A stretch of 32,407 nt of DNA from positions 1 through 32,407 of the forward strand of contig JAJEEA010000535.1 of the NCBI GenBank assembly GCA_022821235.1. The letters are read 5' to 3'. This DNA comes from Vicinamibacteria bacterium. GTDB lineage: Bacteria; Acidobacteriota; Vicinamibacteria; Vicinamibacterales; UBA8438. Below are positions 1 through 7,450 of this stretch, one piece after another. Under the pieces are notes generated by a model. It searched no databases. It had not been told where the DNA came from and saw only the letters and a program-made list of their open reading frames with translations. Each line of letters starts with the position of its first letter. The first letter of the stretch is position 1. The translations under genes were made by a program, and so were the position numbers.

Positions 1-271
1 CCGCGGGCCCGTCGCGACGGGCGTCGAGGCCCCCGTCGTGGGCACCTTCTATCGCGCCGGCGCCCCCGACGCCGCCCCCTTCGTGGAGGTCGGCGACCGG
101 GTGGAGGCGGGAGACGTTCTCTGCGTCATCGAGGCGATGAAGCTGATGAACGACATCAAGGCGGAGTTCGCGGGCGAGGTCGTGGAGGTCCTGGCCGAGA
201 ACGGCCAGGCCGTCGAGTACGGCCAGCCGTTGCTCGCGCTCCTGCCGTCCGCGGAGCGACGGCGGTCCTGA
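1..271 (+). CDS. accB: Biotin carboxyl carrier protein of acetyl-CoA carboxylase, C-terminal part
   Basis: Only the C-terminal end is present; the frame is open from base 2 and the true start lies outside the window. AccB carries the biotin that AccC carboxylates, for malonyl-CoA synthesis in the cytoplasm. The visible part is the biotinyl domain: a V-V-G-T-F-Y-R-A strand motif, then the biotinylation motif E-A-M-K-L-M-N with the target lysine codon at 140-142, ending in a typical G-Q-P-L-L-A-L strand. Its stop codon lies one base before the accC start, so the two genes are almost certainly co-transcribed. That pairing with accC argues against other biotinyl or lipoyl carrier proteins. Confidence 0.95.
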   Translation, partial: RGPVATGVEAPVVGTFYRAGAPDAAPFVEVGDRVEAGDVLCVIEAMKLMNDIKAEFAGEVVEVLAENGQAVEYGQPLLALLPSAERRRS

Positions 272-272
272 C

Positions 273-1625
273 ATGTTCCGGAAGATACTCGTCGCCAACC
301 GGGGCGAGATCGCCCTGCGGGTCGTCGCCGCCTGCCGTGAGCTCGGGGTCCGCACCGTGGTCGCGCATTCGCAGGCCGACCGGGACGGCCTCCCCGCGCG
401 CTTCGCCGACGAGACGGTGTGCATCGGGCCGGCCCCTAGCCGGCACAGCTATCTGAACCGCCTCGCCGTCCTCGCCGCGGCGGAGACCACCGGCGCCGAC
501 GCCGTGCACCCCGGCTACGGCTTCCTGTCGGAGCGCGCGGACCTCGCCGAGGGGTGCGCGGCCGCCGGCATCGCGTTCATCGGGCCGTCGCCCGAGGTCC
601 TGCGGCTGCTAGGCGACAAGGCCCGGGCCCGGCAGGCGATGGGGGCGGCGGGCCTGCCCCTCGTGCCCGGCACCGAGCCCGTCGAGGACGCGGCGGCGGC
701 GGCGCGGGCGGCCCCGGAGGTCGGCTATCCGCTCCTCGTCAAGGCGGTCGGCGGCGGCGGCGGCCGCGGGATGCGGCTCGTCGAGGCCCCGGACCGGCTG
801 CCCGAGGCGTTCCGCGCCGCCGTGAGCGAGGCCGACGCCGCCTTCGGCGACCCCCGCGTCTATCTCGAGCGCTACCTCGGGGGCGCCCGGCACGTCGAGT
901 TCCAGGTCCTCGCCGACGGGCAGGGGCGCACCGTGCACCTCGGCGAACGGGAGTGCTCGGTGCAGCGGCGTCAACAGAAGGTCATCGAGGAGGCCCCGGC
1001 GCCGGGCCTCGAGACGGACGTGCGCGAGCGCGTCGGCGGGCTCGTGGCGGCCGCCGCGCGGTCCGTCGGCTACGTGAACGCGGGCACGTTCGAGTTCCTG
1101 GTGGACGGGGACGGCCGCTTCTACTTCATGGAGGTCAATCCCCGCGTTCAGGTCGAGCACGGGATTACCGAGGCGGTGACCGGGGTCGACGTCGTCAAGA
1201 CCCAGATTCGGATCGCGGCCGGCGAGCCCCTCGCGGTCGCGCAGGACGACGTCCGTCTCGACGGGCATGCCGTCGAGTGCCGCGTGAACGCCGAGCATCC
1301 CGAGACGTTCACCCCCAGCCCCGGCGCGATCCGGGCCCTCGTGCTGCCCGGGGGGCCGGGCGTCCGGGTGGAGACCGCGGCCCACGCCGACCACATGGTC
1401 TCGCCGTTCTACGACTCGCTGCTCGCCAAGGTGATCGCGCACGGACGCGACCGCGCCGAGGCCGTGGCCCGCATGCGGCGGGCGCTCGGGATGATGGTGG
1501 TCGATGGGATCGACACGAACCTCGCGCTGCACCTGCGCATCCTCGACGACCCCGATTTCCTCGCCGGCCGCCTGAGCACCGCGTTCCTCGATCGGTTTCT
1601 CGCCGACGGAGCGACCGCGGCGTGA
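273..1625 (+). CDS. accC: Acetyl-CoA carboxylase, biotin carboxylase subunit
   Basis: This 450-residue protein has the usual AccC length and performs ATP-dependent carboxylation of biotin on AccB with bicarbonate. It begins M-F-R-K-I-L-V-A-N-R-G-E-I-A, the hallmark N-terminus. The ATP-grasp glycine loop (K-A-V-G-G-G-G-G-R-G-M) lies near residues 155-167, E-R-E-C-S-V-Q-R-R-Q-Q-K marks the central ATP-grasp region, and M-E-V-N-P-R-V-Q-V-E-H carries metal and catalytic residues. The C-terminal domain has H-A-V-E-C-R-V-N-A-E. It starts one base after accB and its TGA is shared with the GTG of the next gene in a GTGA overlap, so the three genes form one translationally coupled operon. Propionyl-CoA carboxylase alpha subunits are much longer and would include the biotinyl domain. 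Confidence 0.97.
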   Translation: MFRKILVANRGEIALRVVAACRELGVRTVVAHSQADRDGLPARFADETVCIGPAPSRHSYLNRLAVLAAAETTGADAVHPGYGFLSERADLAEGCAAAGIAFIGPSPEVLRLLGDKARARQAMGAAGLPLVPGTEPVEDAAAAARAAPEVGYPLLVKAVGGGGGRGMRLVEAPDRLPEAFRAAVSEADAAFGDPRVYLERYLGGARHVEFQVLADGQGRTVHLGERECSVQRRQQKVIEEAPAPGLETDVRERVGGLVAAAARSVGYVNAGTFEFLVDGDGRFYFMEVNPRVQVEHGITEAVTGVDVVKTQIRIAAGEPLAVAQDDVRLDGHAVECRVNAEHPETFTPSPGAIRALVLPGGPGVRVETAAHADHMVSPFYDSLLAKVIAHGRDRAEAVARMRRALGMMVVDGIDTNLALHLRILDDPDFLAGRLSTAFLDRFLADGATAA

Positions 1626-2257
1626 AGGGCTGGCCCCGGCTCTATGCGATCGTCGACGCGGGCTCCGCGACCCGCGCCGGCCGGACGCCCGTCGATCTCG
1701 CCCGCGCGTACCTCGACGGGGGAGCGCGCCTTCTGCAGCTTCGGGCCCCCGGCGCCGACACCCGGACCCTGTTCGAGTGGTCCCGCGACATCGTGGCCCT
1801 CGCGGCGCCGCGGGGCGCCCGCGTCGTCGTCAACGACCGCTGCGACGTGGCCCTGATGGCGGGGGCCGACGGGGTTCACGTCGGTCAGGACGATCTGCCC
1901 GCGCAGGCCGCCCGCGAGCTCCTGGGGCCGGCCGCCGTCGTGGGCCTCTCCACCCACGACGCGCCGCAGCTCGAAGACGCCCTCGCGCAACCGGTCAGCT
2001 ATCTCGCGGTCGGTCCGGTCCGCGGCACCCGGACGAAGGACACGGGATACGCGGCGGTCGGCCTGGAGGCGGTTCGGCGGGCCGCGCGGGCGGCCGGGAG
2101 TCGCCCGGTGGTGGCCATCGGCGGCATCACCCTGGAGGTCGCGCCGGCCGTGGTCGAGGCGGGAGCGGCCTCGGTCGCGGTCATCTCCGACCTGCTCGCC
2201 GGCGGCGACCCGGCGGGTCGGGTGCGGGCCTACCTGGACGTGCTCGGTGGCGAATAG
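1622..2257 (+). CDS. thiE: Thiamine phosphate synthase
   Basis: This 211-residue TIM-barrel enzyme joins hydroxymethylpyrimidine diphosphate and thiazole phosphate to form thiamine phosphate. Family motifs run in order: L-Q-L-R-A-P (first phosphate-binding strand), V-N-D-R-C-D-V-A, G-A-D-G-V-H-V-G-Q-D-D-L-P, G-L-S-T-H, G-P-V-R-G-T-R-T-K-D (pyrophosphate loop) and V-A-I-G-G-I-T. The GTG at 1622 is chosen because it overlaps the accC stop as GTGA and gives the normal family N-terminus (V-K-G-W-P-R-L-Y-A-I-V-D); the open frame extends further upstream only as a shadow of accC. Coupling of a thiamine gene to accBC is unusual but the motifs are clear. TenI-like regulators are related but usually lack several of these motifs. 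Confidence 0.93.
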   Translation: MKGWPRLYAIVDAGSATRAGRTPVDLARAYLDGGARLLQLRAPGADTRTLFEWSRDIVALAAPRGARVVVNDRCDVALMAGADGVHVGQDDLPAQAARELLGPAAVVGLSTHDAPQLEDALAQPVSYLAVGPVRGTRTKDTGYAAVGLEAVRRAARAAGSRPVVAIGGITLEVAPAVVEAGAASVAVISDLLAGGDPAGRVRAYLDVLGGE

Positions 2258-2332
2258 TCCGCGGGCTTCCCGCAGGAGGGCTGTTGTGAAAGGTGCGTGC
2301 CGCATTCGGCCCGCGAGGCGCCCCGGGGGGCC

Positions 2333-2361
2333 GTATCGTCTCCGGTTGCCCGAGCCGATAC
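2333..2361. terminator. Hairpin between convergent thiE and symporter genes
   Basis: A 29-base near-perfect inverted repeat has 13-base arms with two mismatches and a TTG loop; the outer arms read GTATCG and CGATAC. It sits in the 252-base gap between two genes that converge on it, where a bidirectional terminator would be expected. There is no clear T tract on either side, so Rho-independent function is not proven. The rest of the gap shows nothing else I can name. Confidence 0.4.
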
Positions 2362-2509
2362 GCGCCCAGGTCGCGCCTTGCCGCGCGGGCGCCTCGGCGT
2401 CCGCGCGTGCCCTCAGGGCGCGGCGCGGGGCTTCGCCACGGCCCCCGGGCCCGCTGTCGTCGCGCCGGCCGGCCGACCCATGGATGCCGGTGCGGTCCGG
2501 CGGCTCCGA

Positions 2510-4216
2510 CTACCCGCGTTTCCCGCCCCGCAACCAGGGTTTCCGCTCGAAGTAGCTGTCCATCAGGGCGCGGGTCTGGCCGGACAGCACGACGAGGGCC
2601 ACCAGGTTCGGCAGGATCACGATGCCCAGGGCGATGTCCCCCATGTCCCAGGCCGCGGCGGGGGCGAGCATCGCGCCGAGGAACACCATGCCGACGTAGA
2701 CGAGCCGGTAGGGCAGGATGGCCTGCGCCCCGAAGAGGTACGCGGCGCAGCGGTCGCCGTAGTAGCTCCACGCGATGGCGGTGGAGATGGCGAAGAGCAC
2801 CACCGAGAACACCACGATGATCCCGCCCCAGTCGCCGAGGGGGCTGAGCCCGCGCCGGAAGCCGAGCTGGGTCAACGGCGCGCCCCCTTCCGGCGCGTCG
2901 CCGTAGAGCACGGCGTACCCCGTCCCGTCGTCGGCGGTGGCGGCGCCCGCGCCGGTGTCGATGGCGCCGGTGAAGGTGACCGTCTGCGCCTCGTCGACGT
3001 AGAACCGCTCCACCGGCACGTCGTGCCACGCGAACGCCGCCTCGCCCGCCCCGATCTCCTGGCGGCCGTCGACGACGCGGATGGCGGCCGGCGGGTCGGC
3101 CTCCCGCAGCGCCCCGTCGGACTCCGTCACCACGTAGGTCAGGTCGCCGCCGGCCAGCGTGAAAGCGGACGGCACGCGATCGGTGTGCACCCCGGTGATG
3201 ATGATCACCAGGCAGGTCATGGTGACGATGACGATGGTGTCGATGAACGGCTCGACCAGCCCCACCACGCCCTCCGACACCGGCTCCTCGGTCTTGGCCG
3301 CGGCGTGGGCGATGGGCGCCGACCCCTGTCCCGCCTCGTTCGAGAACAGCCCCCGGTTGACCCCCCAGTTGAGGGTCACCAGCAGGACGCCGATGCCCGT
3401 GCCCGCCACCCCCGCGGTCGGGTTGAACGCCTCCCGCAGGATCAGGGCGAACGTGGGCAGCACCGCGCCGGCGTTCATCAAGATGATGAGGAGGGCGGCG
3501 AAGACGTAGATGCTCGCCATCAGGGGGGCGAGTATCGCCGTCACCCGCCCGATGCGCGTGATGCCGCCGAGGATGACCGCGGCCACCGCCGCCGCCGCGA
3601 GCAGCCCCGTCACGACGTTGGGGGTGCCGAAGTTCGACTCGAGGGTGTCGGCCAGGGTGTTCGCCTGCACCGCGTTGCCGGTGATGAACGCGGTGAAGCC
3701 GAGGGCGATGGCGAAGAACACCGCCATCCATCGCCAGCGTTCGCCCATGCCCCGCTCGATGTAGTACATCGGGCCCCCGGCCACCGTGCCCTCGTGCTTG
3801 TGGGCCTCGGGGTGCACGTCGCGGTAGCGCTGGGCCAGGGTCACCTCGGAGAACTTCGTGGCGGCCCCCAGCAGGGCCGTCATCCACATCCAGAACAGCG
3901 CCCCCGGGCCGCCGTAGTGGATGGCCCACGCGGCGCCGGCGATGTTGCCGATGCCCACGGTGGCCGAGAGGGCGGTGGTCAGGGCCTGGAAGTGCGACAC
4001 GTCCCCCGGGTCGTCGGGGTCGTCGTAGCGCCCCGACGTCACCGCGAACCCGTGGCCGAGGCGCCGAAGCTGGACGAACCCGAGCCGGACCGTCAGGAAG
4101 GCGCCGGCCCCCAGCAGGGCGATGACCTTGAGGGGCACCACCTGCTCGCCGACGGGGATGCCGAAGCTGTCGACATAGAACTTGACGGTCCGGATGAGCT
4201 GCTCGAGGGTTTCCAT
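2510..4216 (-). CDS. Sodium:alanine-type symporter (AGCS family) with a large soluble insert
   Basis: This 568-residue inner-membrane transporter probably imports alanine, glycine or a related amino acid with sodium. The AGCS signature is seen at residues 78-94 (A-L-T-T-A-L-S-A-T-V-G-I-G-N-I-A-G), and the conserved N-R-G-L-F-S-N-E-A-G-Q-G-S-A-P-I-A-H-A at about 287-304. Hydrophobic segments span the protein, with one striking gap: residues about 344-455 form a hydrophilic, acidic segment before transmembrane segments resume at I-I-V-V-F-S. Most family members are 450-540 residues without this insert. The ATG at 4216 is chosen because the protein then starts just before the first hydrophobic segment; GGGAG lies about 12 bases upstream. 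The substrate cannot be read from sequence alone. Confidence 0.9.
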   Translation of the reverse strand: METLEQLIRTVKFYVDSFGIPVGEQVVPLKVIALLGAGAFLTVRLGFVQLRRLGHGFAVTSGRYDDPDDPGDVSHFQALTTALSATVGIGNIAGAAWAIHYGGPGALFWMWMTALLGAATKFSEVTLAQRYRDVHPEAHKHEGTVAGGPMYYIERGMGERWRWMAVFFAIALGFTAFITGNAVQANTLADTLESNFGTPNVVTGLLAAAAVAAVILGGITRIGRVTAILAPLMASIYVFAALLIILMNAGAVLPTFALILREAFNPTAGVAGTGIGVLLVTLNWGVNRGLFSNEAGQGSAPIAHAAAKTEEPVSEGVVGLVEPFIDTIVIVTMTCLVIIITGVHTDRVPSAFTLAGGDLTYVVTESDGALREADPPAAIRVVDGRQEIGAGEAAFAWHDVPVERFYVDEAQTVTFTGAIDTGAGAATADDGTGYAVLYGDAPEGGAPLTQLGFRRGLSPLGDWGGIIVVFSVVLFAISTAIAWSYYGDRCAAYLFGAQAILPYRLVYVGMVFLGAMLAPAAAWDMGDIALGIVILPNLVALVVLSGQTRALMDSYFERKPWLRGGKRG

Positions 4217-4282
4217 GCCTGCGCTCCCATCCCGTCCCCGGTGGATCGGGACGGCCGGCCTGTCGTCGGTGTCGGGGGCAAC

Positions 4283-4288
4283 AGTATA
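4283..4288 (-). promoter_or_regulatory. Possible -10 box for the symporter gene
   Basis: On the minus strand the sequence TATACT lies about 67 bases upstream of the symporter start, inside a short A+T-rich island (4281-4294) that stands out in very G+C-rich DNA. I see no convincing -35 box at the right distance, so this is only a candidate. Confidence 0.25.
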
Positions 4289-4447
4289 TAGAAGTGGGGG
4301 AGAGCCACGGGTGCGGTCAGGTGCGGTCAATAGGCCCGCGCTCGAGCGGGCGGTCCGAACCGGGACCACGGAATCGGCCGCTCCGCCGTCCGGCAGGTGC
4401 TCTCGGAGGCCTCGCGGGTCGCGGTGCAACGCGGAGCTCCACCGTGG

Positions 4448-4536
4448 GCTCCCGCCGCGTCGGCGGGGTGATCGGCCGCGGCGAGGGCGATGCTGAAGCC
4501 GAAGGGCGCTCCCGGCCGCGTCGGCGGGGTGATCGG
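4448..4536 (+). CRISPR. Two-repeat CRISPR-like unit (type I-E dimensions), no cas genes nearby
   Basis: Two near-identical repeats lie at 4448-4475 (28 bases) and 4508-4536 (29 bases; one inserted G is the only difference), separated by a unique 32-base segment at 4476-4507, giving a 61-base period. Each repeat contains a short dyad, CCCGCC-GCGTC-GGCGGG in the first copy, and ends in GGTGATCGG. From general knowledge, type I-E repeats are about 29 bases with about 32-base spacers and a GC-rich hairpin core of this form. Against a real array: only two repeats, no leader I can identify, and no cas gene in the window. It lies in the symporter/folD divergent gap and may be a decayed remnant or an unrelated tandem repeat. 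Confidence 0.35.
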
Positions 4537-4559
4537 TGATCGGACCCCTGCTAACATGC

Positions 4560-4569
4560 ATTCGCGAAT
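4560..4569. promoter_or_regulatory. Short perfect palindrome upstream of folD
   Basis: ATTCGCGAAT is a perfect 10-base palindrome about 51 bases before the folD ATG and just downstream of CTAACAT, a possible -10-like stretch. It could be a regulator site, but a palindrome of this length can occur by chance. Confidence 0.2.
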
Positions 4570-4620
4570 CCCCCGGCGGGGGGCGCGATGGGCGGGCGAG
4601 TGCATTTGGAGAGGAGTCGG

Positions 4621-5547
<927 letters not shown>

Positions 5548-5572
5548 GGGGATGCGGACTCCGAACCGTGGC

Positions 5573-5656
5573 CAGGAGTCCGCGCGGTAGAACGGTGCAG
5601 ACTCCTGGCAGGGTTGGTTGGGCGCCAAGCGGAGCCGAAGGCGACGATTCGTGGGC
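5573..5656 (+). repeat. Interspersed intergenic repeat, copy A
   Basis: About 84 bases closely match copy C (32145-32229) and partly match copy B (28663-28745) and the inverted copy D (24011-24056). The best conserved core is GCGCCAAGCGGAGCCGAAGG followed by CGACGATT and ending near GTGGGC. All copies lie between genes. It has no coding signal and is probably a family of small genome-wide repeats, possibly a non-autonomous element; its ends and any target duplication are not clear. Confidence 0.6.
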
Positions 5657-5703
5657 TTGGCCGATGGCGGCCACGGCCAAGGGTCGTTCAGGAGCGCAGT
5701 GCG

Positions 5704-5838
5704 CTACGGTCGTACGGGTCGCGCTGGGGCAGGGACCGGAGCGAACGGGGCAACCCGCCGCGCCCCGCGCAGCACCAGCGGCTTCCGGCGGCGGGCCGTC
5801 AGCCAGCGATTCAGGGTGTCTTCGGCGAGCCGTTTCAT
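5704..5838 (-). pseudogene. Truncated AAA ATPase (DUF4143-type), N-terminus only
   Basis: Reading from ATG at 5838 gives M-K-R-L-A-E-D-T-L-N-R-W-L, then R-K-P-L-V-L-R-G-A-R-R-V, which is the characteristic start of AAA_14/DUF4143 ATPases (normally followed by G-K-T, the Walker A loop). Homology stops at R-G-A-R-R-V: the next residues are A-P-F-A-P and a Pro/Ala/Arg-rich run to a TAG, 44 residues in all. Intact members are around 400 residues. A plausible ribosome-binding site and an A+T-rich upstream region remain, so the gene was probably cut by a deletion or rearrangement at its Walker A motif. Repeat copy A lies about 50 bases beyond its end. Confidence 0.65.
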
Positions 5839-5851
5839 GGTAGATACACCC

Positions 5852-5866
5852 TGAAATATCATTTCA
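5852..5866. promoter_or_regulatory. A+T-rich palindrome upstream of the truncated ATPase gene
   Basis: TGAAAT-ATC-ATTTCA is a perfect inverted repeat with 6-base arms and a 3-base spacer, about 14 bases upstream of the ATG of the broken ATPase gene. Its position and A+T-richness fit an operator or promoter element that survived when the gene was lost. Confidence 0.35.
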
Positions 5867-6087
5867 AGTAATCAAGCACACGTCTGTTGGGTTGAACCGG
5901 CGCCATGCCGATCCGCGGGTTCCCCTACCGACTCGTCGATTCCGCGATCGATTTCGAGCGCGGCGCCCGCCCGCGAGATCGCGGCCTGCGACACCGCGCA
6001 CGGGCGCAGGCTGCCTCACGGTCCTGGAGCAGAGCCAGGTTTCCGCGCGTGAACGAGGGCACGGGTGCGAGCTGCCGCCGACCGAGG

Positions 6088-6657
6088 TCAGGGGAGAAGA
6101 TCGTCGACGAAGATCCGTGCGTCGGGACGAGCGAGCGGCGCGACGCTGTCCCCGGCTGCGTGCCTGGTGACGCTGCGGTAGCCGTCTTCAGCCGGATCGC
6201 GGTAGACCTCGAGGCGGGCGTCGGGGAGGGCGAGGATCCAGTACTCGGGAATCCGGCAGCGCGCGTACAGGCGCTGCTTGACGGTCCGGTCGTACCGCAG
6301 TGATTCGTTCGAGACCTCGACGACCAACACGGCCGAGGCTGGATGGGCGTCCCGGTACTCGCGGATGGTGCCGGTCACCACGGCCAGGTCCGGCTCGGGC
6401 TCCGAGTAGTCGTCGGCCGCCACGGGGTGCTGTATCCGTACGTGGAACCCGGCGCCGAACACTCGCCGCAGGCACTCGGCCACGAGGTCCATGCCTGTCG
6501 CATGGCGGCTTCCCTCCGGTGTCATGGCGTGCAGATCTCCGTCGACGAGCTCCAGCCTGGCGTCCGGCTCGAACACGCCGGCTTCCACGGCACGGTCGTA
6601 CTCGGCGCGGCTCAGGCGGTAGTGGGAGATGGACGTGTGGGACAGACTGGATCTCAT
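6088..6657 (-). CDS. Uma2 family (DUF820) putative endonuclease
   Basis: This 189-residue protein belongs to the Uma2/DUF820 family, which has a PD-(D/E)XK nuclease fold but mostly unknown cellular roles. Visible motifs are R-L-E-L-V-D-G-D-L near the N-terminus, P-E-P-D-L-A-V-V (acidic catalytic strand), V-L-V-V-E-V-S-N-E-S-L with the catalytic Glu, and V-K-Q-R-L-Y-A-R-C-R-I-P-E-Y-W, where the Lys and Tyr are conserved. The ATG at 6657 is chosen because GGAGA lies 9 bases upstream; an earlier in-frame ATG at 6741 would add unrelated residues. It lies 106 bases downstream of the five-gene operon on the same strand and could be read through from it, but such genes are common as singletons. Substrate is unknown. 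Confidence 0.85.
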   Translation of the reverse strand: MRSSLSHTSISHYRLSRAEYDRAVEAGVFEPDARLELVDGDLHAMTPEGSRHATGMDLVAECLRRVFGAGFHVRIQHPVAADDYSEPEPDLAVVTGTIREYRDAHPASAVLVVEVSNESLRYDRTVKQRLYARCRIPEYWILALPDARLEVYRDPAEDGYRSVTRHAAGDSVAPLARPDARIFVDDLLP

Positions 6658-6763
6658 GGCAGCGTCTCCATGGTAGCCGGGAAACCGCCACCATGCGCCA
6701 GTGCCCTGGATTCGGCCGCACGTCTCCGTCTGGTCGAGCAACTGGACCGAGGGGGGCGTGCGC

Positions 6764-7438
6764 TCACCGTGCCGCCCTGAGAATCCGGTTCACTTCGGAC
6801 GAGTTGGTGAGCAGGAAGTACTGGTTCACGACGCCCAGCGCCCGCGTGAACGCCGTCTGCGGGGTGGTCTCCCCCTTGTGGAGCTCCACCCAGAAGCGGC
6901 ATGGGCCGCCGTAGGTGTCGTCGGCGTTCCCGTACGCGTGAATGTCGCGGGCGTAGCGGGAGAAGCCGTCTTCCTGCATCAGACCGCGTGCGATGGCCTC
7001 TTCGAGCCGCGGGATGTCCGCCACGTCCGGCTCCTTCTCCCGCGGCCACAGGCGGGTGAGAGCATACCCGGAATCGACGACGATCCGCAGCAGCGGCACC
7101 GGCGCGGTCAGCGAGCCGGGCCGCGTCCCGAGGCAGGGAACGCTCCCGAGCATGCCCTCGGTCACGCGCGTTTCAAGCTCCCTGTTGCGTGCCCGCGCCT
7201 CCGCGAGTTGAGCCTCCAGGCGAGCGCTGAGCTCCTTCGCCTCCAGGAGTTGGTCTCGCGTTTCCTGCAGTTGGTCTTGCAGCCTCTCCTGTCCGCCCGC
7301 AGAGACTCCCGGATCGGGAGGGTCGGGCGCGGCGACGCTGGCCACGCCGGCCGCGATTGCGAGGCCGAGCACGGCCAGAACCGTCATCAGGTCGGCGAAC
7401 GCCGGCCACGCGGTCAGGGCGCTGCGCGAGCGTCTCAT
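6764..7438 (-). CDS. MotB/ZorB-like single-pass membrane protein with coiled coil
   Basis: This 224-residue last gene of the five-gene operon has a short basic N-terminus (M-R-R-S-R-S), then one hydrophobic helix at about 13-36 beginning W-P-A-F-A-D-L-M-T-V-L-A-V-L-G. The Asp at residue 16 sits where MotB and ZorB carry their ion-binding Asp at the start of the helix (compare MotB '-DMMT-'). A strong heptad-like coiled coil follows (about 48-95, rich in Gln, Glu and Arg), then a periplasmic region with two cysteines (V-P-C-L-G, G-P-C-R-F-W-V). I do not see the usual OmpA-like peptidoglycan-binding motif, so the C-terminal domain is either divergent or different. It starts 12 bases after the ZorA-like gene with GAGG before the ATG. 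Assignment rests on architecture and gene pairing, not close identity. Confidence 0.7.
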   Translation of the reverse strand: MRRSRSALTAWPAFADLMTVLAVLGLAIAAGVASVAAPDPPDPGVSAGGQERLQDQLQETRDQLLEAKELSARLEAQLAEARARNRELETRVTEGMLGSVPCLGTRPGSLTAPVPLLRIVVDSGYALTRLWPREKEPDVADIPRLEEAIARGLMQEDGFSRYARDIHAYGNADDTYGGPCRFWVELHKGETTPQTAFTRALGVVNQYFLLTNSSEVNRILRAAR

Positions 7439-7450
7439 GGATGCTGCCTC

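Larger units (their letters stand above)
5548..6087. other. Gene-poor gap with repeat copy A and a truncated gene
   Basis: This 540-base gap holds one copy of the interspersed repeat (5573-5656), the start of a broken ATPase gene (5704-5838, minus strand) with an A+T-rich upstream region, and then about 220 bases (5867-6087) in which I see no supportable gene. Plus-strand open frames here are rich in Arg, Pro and Ala and have no recognisable motif. The gap looks like a site of past insertion or deletion. Confidence 0.5.

Noticed and set aside
2297..4291. 664-residue plus-strand open frame opposite the symporter
   Set aside because: It is the antisense of the symporter gene: Arg/His/Gly-rich composition, no motifs, and the minus-strand frame has clear AGCS signatures and membrane helices.
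5905..6303. Plus-strand open frame upstream of and opposite the Uma2 gene
   Set aside because: Its first residues look mildly protein-like, but it runs through the antisense of the Uma2 gene and has no recognisable domain.
6764..7438. Classifying the single-pass protein as a flagellar MotB
   Set aside because: No flagellar genes are nearby, no OmpA-like motif is visible, and its partner has a long coiled tail as in ZorA and not the short MotA form.
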